Origin: JAIEPT01 sp038217425
GTDB taxonomy: Bacteria; Planctomycetota; Planctomycetia; Gemmatales; Gemmataceae
Direction of reading: 5' to 3'
Assembly: GCA_038217425.1 (NCBI GenBank)
Contig: JBBQPM010000208.1
Span: 1-11,659, forward strand
Length of the DNA stretch: 11,659 bases
Part shown: positions 6,957 to 11,659 of the stretch, piece after piece
Numbering within the stretch: the stretch's first letter is position 1
Layout: each line of letters starts with the position of its first letter
Notes under the pieces: model-generated
What the model was told of the DNA's origin: nothing
The model's input: the letters and a program-made list of their open reading frames with translations, nothing else
The model's database searches: none
Translations under genes and position numbers: made by a program

Positions 6957-8201
6957 GTGGCCCCGCGCTTCGAAAATGCGACCATCGGACCCTACGAACT
7001 TCACGAAGTCCTGGGCAGCGGCGGCATGGCCACCGTCTTCCGCGCCGTTCACCAGGACACCAAGCAAGTCGTCGCCGTCAAGGCCTACAAGTCCCAGTAC
7101 ATCGATCAACCCGTTCTCCGCAAACGCTTTGAAAACGAGTTCCACGCCTCGCGCCGGCTCGACCATCCGAACATCGTCAAGGCCCTCGAGTACGGCATCG
7201 ACGACGACGCCCCCTTCATCGCCATGGAGTTCGTCGACGGCAAAAGCCTGGCCGCCATTCTGCAAAACGTGACCCGGCTCGACGAAGCCGAGGCGACGCG
7301 CATCATGGTGCAGATCGCCGACGGACTGCAGCACGCCCACAATCTCGGCTTCGTCCATCGCGATATCAAGCCCGCCAACATCCTTATTTCGCACGACGGC
7401 CAGGCCAAGCTCACCGACTTCGGCCTCATCAAGGATCTCGAAGGAGACGAAAACCTCACGCGCACCTGGACCACGCTTGGCACCATCTGCTTCGTCGCGC
7501 CCGAGCAATTCGAGGACGCCAAACGCGTCACGCCGCTCTCGGACATTTACGGCCTCGGCGCCACGCTGTATCAGATGGTCACCGGGTCGCTCCCCTTCCC
7601 GGGCAACAAGTCGATGACGATCCTCACGAAGAAACTCGCCAACGACTTTGTGCCGGCGCGCAGCTTGATGCCCGAGATTTCCGCGCAGATGGACCGCGTC
7701 ATCTCGCGTTCGATGGAGGGGGCGCCGGCCAAACGCCATGAGAATTGCTCGGAGTTCATCCGCTCGCTCACGGGAAAATCGCTCGAAGAGCATCGGGCGA
7801 AGAGGCATCCCGTCTCGACCGCTTCGGTCTTCGATCTGGACCTGACGCACAATCAGGGATCGGATCGGCGCCAGGCGATGCGCTTCGACGTCCTTCGGGA
7901 CGCGTCGTGCCGCCCGATCCGCGGCAACATCAAGGACCATTGGAACGCCAAGATCGTCGATCTGTCGCTCACCGGCTGCCGACTCACAGTTCCCCGGCGC
8001 TTCGAATCGGGCTCGCTGCTGCAACTCGATTTCGCCAACCAGGAGGGCGAGCCGTTCACCCTCCTGGCGACTGTCCGTTGGGTCAAGGGGCAGGGGCAAG
8101 CGTACGAGATCGGCGTCCTCTTCCACAAGAGCCTCTCGGACGTCGAGGTCGTTTCGCTCATGGACAAGAAGAACCTCTCGGTCCAGTTCGACGGCGAATG
8201 A
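6957..8201 (+). CDS. Ser/Thr protein kinase (Hanks type) with C-terminal PilZ domain (414 aa)
   Basis: The kinase domain spans about 13-270 and looks catalytically complete. It has the glycine loop GSGGMATV (20-27), VAVK with K42, the helix-C glutamate E61 and the HRDIKPAN catalytic loop (134-141). It also has DFG (154-156) and APE (181-183). Residues about 303-402 match a PilZ domain. They carry the RxxxR motif (R305-R309) and the DxSxxG motif (DLSLTG, 335-340), the two signatures of c-di-GMP binding. A VRWVKG strand and GVLFHK follow, as in the family. No transmembrane segment is seen, so it is probably soluble and cytoplasmic, unlike many bacterial kinases with extracellular sensors. The inferred role is c-di-GMP-controlled phosphorylation of unknown targets. 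The GTG start has AGGA (6947-6950) 6 bases upstream. The stop abuts the stop of the convergent peroxidase gene. Confidence 0.92.
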   Translation: MAPRFENATIGPYELHEVLGSGGMATVFRAVHQDTKQVVAVKAYKSQYIDQPVLRKRFENEFHASRRLDHPNIVKALEYGIDDDAPFIAMEFVDGKSLAAILQNVTRLDEAEATRIMVQIADGLQHAHNLGFVHRDIKPANILISHDGQAKLTDFGLIKDLEGDENLTRTWTTLGTICFVAPEQFEDAKRVTPLSDIYGLGATLYQMVTGSLPFPGNKSMTILTKKLANDFVPARSLMPEISAQMDRVISRSMEGAPAKRHENCSEFIRSLTGKSLEEHRAKRHPVSTASVFDLDLTHNQGSDRRQAMRFDVLRDASCRPIRGNIKDHWNAKIVDLSLTGCRLTVPRRFESGSLLQLDFANQEGEPFTLLATVRWVKGQGQAYEIGVLFHKSLSDVEVVSLMDKKNLSVQFDGE

Positions 8202-8735
8202 TCACTTCTTGAGCGCCTTTTCGATGTCTTTCTCCAGATCTTCCGGCTCCGTCCCCGAACCGTAACGCGCGATGAGCATGCCGTCGGCGCCGATCAGGAA
8301 CTTTTCGAAGTTCCAGCCGATCGCCTTGTCGCCCGTCAAATCCTTGAGCAGCGGCGCGATGTTCTTGCCGGTGGCCGAGACTTTCGCCAGCATCGGGAAG
8401 GTCACCTTGTATTGCGACGAGCAGAACTTTGCGATGTCTTCGTTCGAGCCGGGTTCCTGGGCGCCGAAGTCGTTGGCGGGGACGCCGAGGACGACGAAAC
8501 CGTCTTTGCCGTATTTTTCGTAGAGCTTTTGCATGCCGGCGTATTGGCCGGTGTAGCCGCAGGCGCTGGCGACGTTGACGACAAGCACGACCTTACCCTT
8601 GAACTTGGCGAGGTCGAGTTCCTTGCCGTCGAGCGCGACGACTTTGCGGTCGAGCGGAGTCATTTTCTTTTCTCCTTGAGCCAGGGCCGAGCCGGCCGAG
8701 ATCAACAGTAGAGCGAAGCAGGACGAACGAAACAT
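8202..8735 (-). CDS. Secreted glutathione peroxidase-like thiol peroxidase (177 aa)
   Basis: A signal peptide (about 1-19, MFRSSCFALLLISAGSALA) precedes a glutathione peroxidase fold, so it is exported. VNVASACGYTGQY holds the peroxidatic cysteine C59, where animal enzymes have selenocysteine. VPANDFGAQEPGSNEDIAKFC (85-105) is the second signature and ends with C105, a likely resolving cysteine as in thioredoxin-dependent members. WNFEKFLI (141-148) supplies the conserved Trp and Asn. The usual catalytic Gln in 'CNQFG' is Asp (D89) and the preceding Cys is Ala. I recall this 'PANDFG' variant in other bacterial homologues. The inferred role is reduction of peroxides in the envelope. The ATG has a strong AAGGAG (complement of 8742-8747) 6 bases upstream. 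A REP pair lies upstream of the gene. Confidence 0.92.
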   Translation of the reverse strand: MFRSSCFALLLISAGSALAQGEKKMTPLDRKVVALDGKELDLAKFKGKVVLVVNVASACGYTGQYAGMQKLYEKYGKDGFVVLGVPANDFGAQEPGSNEDIAKFCSSQYKVTFPMLAKVSATGKNIAPLLKDLTGDKAIGWNFEKFLIGADGMLIARYGSGTEPEDLEKDIEKALKK

Positions 8736-8758
8736 AGGTATCTCCTTGTGTAGTTAGA

Positions 8759-8787
8759 GGCGAGCGGGGGACGTTAGTCCCTCGGTA
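8759..8787 (+). repeat. REP-like palindrome copy D (pairs with E)
   Basis: The structure is GGCGAGC, stem GGGGGAC, loop GTTA, stem GTCCCTC, then GGTA, with one G.T wobble in the stem. It lies in the divergent region between the peroxidase and transporter genes. Its partner E follows in inverted orientation after 61 bases. Confidence 0.85.
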
Positions 8788-8848
8788 CAGCATCCAATCC
8801 GCAGACGCTCGTTGTGTGGACGTCGATCTTTCACTGCACTGGATCCTG

Positions 8849-8878
8849 TACGGGGGGGACTACCGTCCCCCGCTCGCC
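8849..8878 (-). repeat. REP-like palindrome copy E (diverged inverted partner of D)
   Basis: On the minus strand it reads GGCGAGC, GGGGGAC, loop GGTA, GTCCCCC, then CCGTA. Compared with copy B it has one substitution in the loop and one extra base in the right part, giving 30 bases. It pairs with D across a 61-base spacer. The stretch from 8879 to about 8946 holds nothing I recognise. Confidence 0.82.
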
Positions 8879-8946
8879 ACGGATACGGATCATGATACGC
8901 AAAAATCGAACAATCCGCTTGCCTTCCGCACGCCGCCCCGCGAAGC

Positions 8947-8952
8947 TATAAC
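8947..8952 (+). promoter_or_regulatory. Possible -10 element for the transporter gene
   Basis: TATAAC (8947-8952) is the only good -10-like string before the transporter start. The matching -35 position (TTCCGC, 8924-8929, spacer 17) is weak. If it is used, the transcript would start close to 8959, with the double hairpin at 8962-9015 forming its 5' end. Confidence 0.3.
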
Positions 8953-8961
8953 AGTCCATAC

Positions 8962-9015
8962 GAAGTCCCAGGGATGGCTATCCCTGGGACTTCCCCAGGG
9001 ATAGCCATCCCTGGG
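8962..9015. repeat. Pair of mutually inverted perfect hairpins before the transporter gene
   Basis: The first hairpin has a 14-bp perfect stem (8962-8975 with 8980-8993) and loop GGCT. The second has a 9-bp perfect stem (8994-9002 with 9007-9015) and loop AGCC. The 22-base core of the first (8967-8988) is the exact reverse complement of the second (8994-9015). They are therefore two inverted copies of one palindrome, a second family unlike the GGCGAGC repeats. The pair ends 20 bases before the ATG and could affect transcript stability or initiation, which is an inference. Confidence 0.85.
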
Positions 9016-9035
9016 CTTTCACGCAAGAAGTCTTC

Positions 9036-11591
9036 ATGGAGCCAAGGGTCATGCCCGAATCGCCGGAGTTCAAGCCGTACGTCGCCCCTGAAACCCAGAT
9101 GGCGGAGTTCAACTGGCAAACCATCGTCGTCGGCGCCCTGCTCGGCATTCTCTTCGGCGCCTCCTCCGTCTACCTCGTTCTCAAAGTCGGCATGACCGTC
9201 TCCGCCTCGATTCCGGTCGCCGTCCTGTCCATCACGCTTTTCCGCTGGCTCGGCAGCAAGACCACCATCCTCGAAAACAACATCGTCCAAACCACCGGCT
9301 CCGCGGGCGAATCGATCGCCTTCGGCGTCGGCGTCACCATGCCCGCGCTGATGCTCATCGGCTTCGAGATGGACTTCACCCGCGTCATGGTCGTGTCGCT
9401 CCTGGGCGGCCTGCTCGGCATTCTCATGATGATTCCGCTGCGGCGCGCATTCATCGTGCAGATGCACGGCAAGGCGGGCGAACCCAATACGCTCGTCTAT
9501 CCCGAAGGAACCGCGTGCGCCCAGGTGCTCATTTCCGGCGACAAGGGGGGCGCCAGCGGTAAAACTGTCTTCATCGGCTTCGGCCTGGCGTTCTTTCACA
9601 AGCTGATCGGCGAAGGGCTCAGCCTGCTGGCGACGTCGATCGAGGCGCCGCTCAAACTCGGCCGCGACGCCGTCGATGCGTTCAGCAGGGTCGGCAAGGT
9701 CTCGCTCGAGTTTGCCTCGGAATTACTCGGCGTCGGTTACATCATCGGCGTGCGGACGTCGTCGATCATGATGGCGGGCGCCGTCGTCGGCAGTCTGGTC
9801 GTTCTCCCCGCGATCGCGCAAGGGGGGCCAGACGTCGATGCCAAGACGCTTGGGGATTGGCTTAAGAACATCGGCGCCGGTTGCGTCGCCGCCGCGGGCA
9901 TCATCAGCATGGGCAAGACGCTGCCCATGATCGTCCGCTCCTTCGCCTCCGGTCTGCAAACCCTCAAAGGGGCCAAGGGGGGCGCCGACCGCACCCTCCG
10001 CACCGAAGACGATCTCCCCCCCAGCATCCTCTACGGCGGCATGCTCTTCCTCCTCGCCGTGCTCACCATTTTTCTCGCGCAAGAGTTTTCGCCCGTCGCT
10101 GCGTTCATCGGAGCCGGGCTCGTGCTCCTCTTCGGCTTCCTCTTCGTCACCGTCAGTTCCCGGCTCACCGGCGAGATCGGTTCGTCGTCCAACCCCATCT
10201 CCGGCATGACCGTCGCCACGCTGCTGATGACGTGCCTGATCTTCCTGGCCATGGGCATGACCAGCCCGCTCGACGCCGTGCTCGCGCTGTCGATCGGCGG
10301 CGTCGTCTGCATTGCCGCGAGTAACGGCGGGACCACCTCGCAGGATCTCAAGACCGGCTTTCTCGTCGGCGCCACGCCTCGGCTCCAGCAGTGGGCCATC
10401 CTCATCGGCGCCCTGACCTCCGCGCTCGTCATTGGCGGCATCTTGCTCCTCTTCAACTCCGTCGGCATTGTCTACAGCCAACGCAATCTCCCCAACGTCA
10501 ACGTCAAGGAACTCGTCTCCAAAGAGATGCCCGAAAAGCTCGACTACGAGGGTGAAAGCTTCCACATCTGGCGGCCCAGCAAAAAGGTCTCGTTCCCCTC
10601 GCTCGCCGACGCCACGAAGAACGTCGAGGTCGCGCCTGGCAAATACCTCGTCGATACCGAGGGCTTCATCGTTTACAAGATCGATCCGACCATCACCGGC
10701 ACGCTCGAGCAGCAGGATCGCTTCGTCCCGCTCGATAAAGCGGACGAGCTGGGCCTGAAGGACGAAGAACGCCAGGCGATCGAGTCGGCCCGCATCACGG
10801 CGGTCAAAGGCGAAACCGCGCTGCCCGAAGCGAGCGCGCTTCGCGATCAGGCGGGCAAGCCGCTCAAGGTCTACGCCCTCTGGACCAACAACGAGGCGAC
10901 GCACCTCAAGAAAAAGAAGGAACTCGAACAGCCCGGCTCGACCAAGAAAGTCTTCCCCGAGCCTTTTATCAAACAGATTCCCGAACGCGAGTACCTCGTC
11001 GGCGACGACGGCAAGATCACGCACGTCAACAGGCCCACCAGCGTGCGGATGAAGTTCCCCGCGCCCAAGACGCAGGTGATGGCCACCATCATCAACGGGC
11101 TTCTGACGCAAGACCTCAACTGGGCGCTGATCGCCATCGGCGCCTGCATCGCCATCGCCCTGGAGTTGTGCGGCGTGTCGTCGCTGGCGTTCGCCGTCGG
11201 GCTTTACGTGCCGATGAAGTATTCGACGCCGATCTTCTTGGGGGGCATCGCCCGGTGGTTCGTCGATTCGCGCACGCAGCGCGAGCAGACGGAACAGGAC
11301 GAGGCAGCGCAGATCGTCGCCAGCGAAACGAGCCCGGCGATGCTGATGGCTTCCGGCCTGATCGCCGGCGGCAGTATCGCCGGCGTGCTCCTGGCGTTCC
11401 TCAACTTCTTGCCCAAAGGCATTCAGGACGCGCTCAATCTCGAAGCGGTTTCGAAGGCCGTCTTCGCCCCGCTCGGCGGATCGCTCGTAAATGAGCTACT
11501 CGCCCTCGTAGTCTTCATCGGTCTCGCAGTCGTGTTGTATCTCGTCGGCGTCGGCAAGTTATTTGCCGTGAAAGGCGAGCGGCCGACGTGA
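9036..11591 (+). CDS. OPT-family (oligopeptide transporter superfamily) membrane transporter (851 aa)
   Basis: The N-terminal half is a typical bacterial OPT protein. It has VVGALLGILFGASSVYLVLK (31-50), KVGMTVSASIP (50-60), ILENNIVQTTGSAGES (78-93), YPEGTACAQVL (155-165) and NPISGMTVATLL (386-397), with many hydrophobic segments. Family members import peptides or peptide-like and metal-chelate substrates, and the substrate here cannot be told. Residues about 482-675 form a charged, non-membrane insert between hydrophobic segments. The membrane part resumes at about 680 with VGLYVPMKYSTPIFLGGIARW (721-741) and final segments near 769-792 and 820-842. Typical bacterial members are nearer 650 residues, so the insert explains the extra length. 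The ATG at 9036 has AAGAAG (9025-9030) 5 bases upstream, and an in-frame ATG at 9051 is an alternative start. The last codons (GERPT) and the TGA come from REP-like copy F. Confidence 0.9.
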   Translation: MEPRVMPESPEFKPYVAPETQMAEFNWQTIVVGALLGILFGASSVYLVLKVGMTVSASIPVAVLSITLFRWLGSKTTILENNIVQTTGSAGESIAFGVGVTMPALMLIGFEMDFTRVMVVSLLGGLLGILMMIPLRRAFIVQMHGKAGEPNTLVYPEGTACAQVLISGDKGGASGKTVFIGFGLAFFHKLIGEGLSLLATSIEAPLKLGRDAVDAFSRVGKVSLEFASELLGVGYIIGVRTSSIMMAGAVVGSLVVLPAIAQGGPDVDAKTLGDWLKNIGAGCVAAAGIISMGKTLPMIVRSFASGLQTLKGAKGGADRTLRTEDDLPPSILYGGMLFLLAVLTIFLAQEFSPVAAFIGAGLVLLFGFLFVTVSSRLTGEIGSSSNPISGMTVATLLMTCLIFLAMGMTSPLDAVLALSIGGVVCIAASNGGTTSQDLKTGFLVGATPRLQQWAILIGALTSALVIGGILLLFNSVGIVYSQRNLPNVNVKELVSKEMPEKLDYEGESFHIWRPSKKVSFPSLADATKNVEVAPGKYLVDTEGFIVYKIDPTITGTLEQQDRFVPLDKADELGLKDEERQAIESARITAVKGETALPEASALRDQAGKPLKVYALWTNNEATHLKKKKELEQPGSTKKVFPEPFIKQIPEREYLVGDDGKITHVNRPTSVRMKFPAPKTQVMATIINGLLTQDLNWALIAIGACIAIALELCGVSSLAFAVGLYVPMKYSTPIFLGGIARWFVDSRTQREQTEQDEAAQIVASETSPAMLMASGLIAGGSIAGVLLAFLNFLPKGIQDALNLEAVSKAVFAPLGGSLVNELLALVVFIGLAVVLYLVGVGKLFAVKGERPT

Positions 11592-11602
11592 GTCGGCCGG
11601 TA
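11574..11602 (+). repeat. REP-like palindrome copy F, overlapping the transporter stop
   Basis: It keeps the frame of the other copies (GGCGAGC ... GGTA) but has stem GGCCGAC/GTCGGCC with loop GTGA. Two stem positions change on both arms in a compensating way compared with copy B. The first 18 bases are the end of the transporter reading frame, and the loop GTGA contains its TGA stop. Confidence 0.88.
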
Positions 11603-11644
11603 GATGAAACTTGCACGTGTGATCATTCCTGTCCGTGGCCGCAG

Positions 11645-11659
11645 TACCGGCCGACTCAC
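11645..11659 (-). repeat. REP-like palindrome copy G, cut by the window end
   Basis: The last 15 bases are the exact reverse complement of 11588-11602 in copy F. The 42-base spacer between F and G equals that between B and C. The rest of the copy lies beyond the window. Confidence 0.8.

Noticed and set aside
6870..8126. Antisense open frame of 418 codons opposite the kinase gene
   Set aside because: The plus strand shows all kinase and PilZ motifs. The antisense product has no recognisable domain.
9723..11111. Antisense open frame of 462 codons inside the transporter gene
   Set aside because: It is an artefact of GC-rich codon structure. It is acidic/Gly-rich, without domains, and lies opposite a clear membrane protein.

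Overview
The window looks like a piece of a planctomycete chromosome, most likely of the Gemmata type. I infer this from several traits together: GC-rich DNA, two secreted PQQ-type beta-propeller proteins beginning with the 'DWPMFGG' and 'NWPNWRGP' openings common in that phylum, a Hanks-type kinase, a short zinc-ribbon protein, and dense palindromic intergenic repeats. No rRNA, tRNA, CRISPR array, transposase or phage gene is visible. The taxonomic call is an inference, because no marker gene is present.

Left part (1-3480, minus strand): a two-gene operon reads leftward. It starts with a 991-residue exported protein in which a class I methyltransferase-like domain sits between two PQQ-type propellers. 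Next comes a 133-residue secreted protein of unknown function. A strong GC hairpin closes the unit at the window edge.

Middle part (3480-6310, plus strand): a recognisable promoter precedes a tightly coupled pair of small genes with a 4-base stop/start overlap. They encode a ParB-like fold protein of 100 residues and an unknown 72-residue protein. Their base composition is lower in GC than the neighbours. A second secreted propeller protein of 420 residues follows, then an imperfect 20-bp hairpin, then a short-chain dehydrogenase.

Right part (6311-11659): a zinc-ribbon protein (130 residues) precedes a Ser/Thr kinase fused to a C-terminal PilZ domain, which suggests c-di-GMP input to protein phosphorylation. 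A secreted glutathione peroxidase-like protein converges on the kinase with no bases between the two stop codons. An 851-residue OPT-family transporter with a large hydrophilic insert fills the end.

This right half is studded with seven copies of a 29-base REP-like palindrome, six of them arranged as three head-to-head pairs. The last pair has a different stem sequence with compensating changes in both arms, and one of its copies supplies the last codons and the stop of the transporter gene. A second, unrelated palindrome pair lies just upstream of the transporter start. The best candidates for something undescribed are the ParB-like/72-residue gene pair, the exported propeller-methyltransferase fusion, the kinase-PilZ fusion and the covarying paired REP family.
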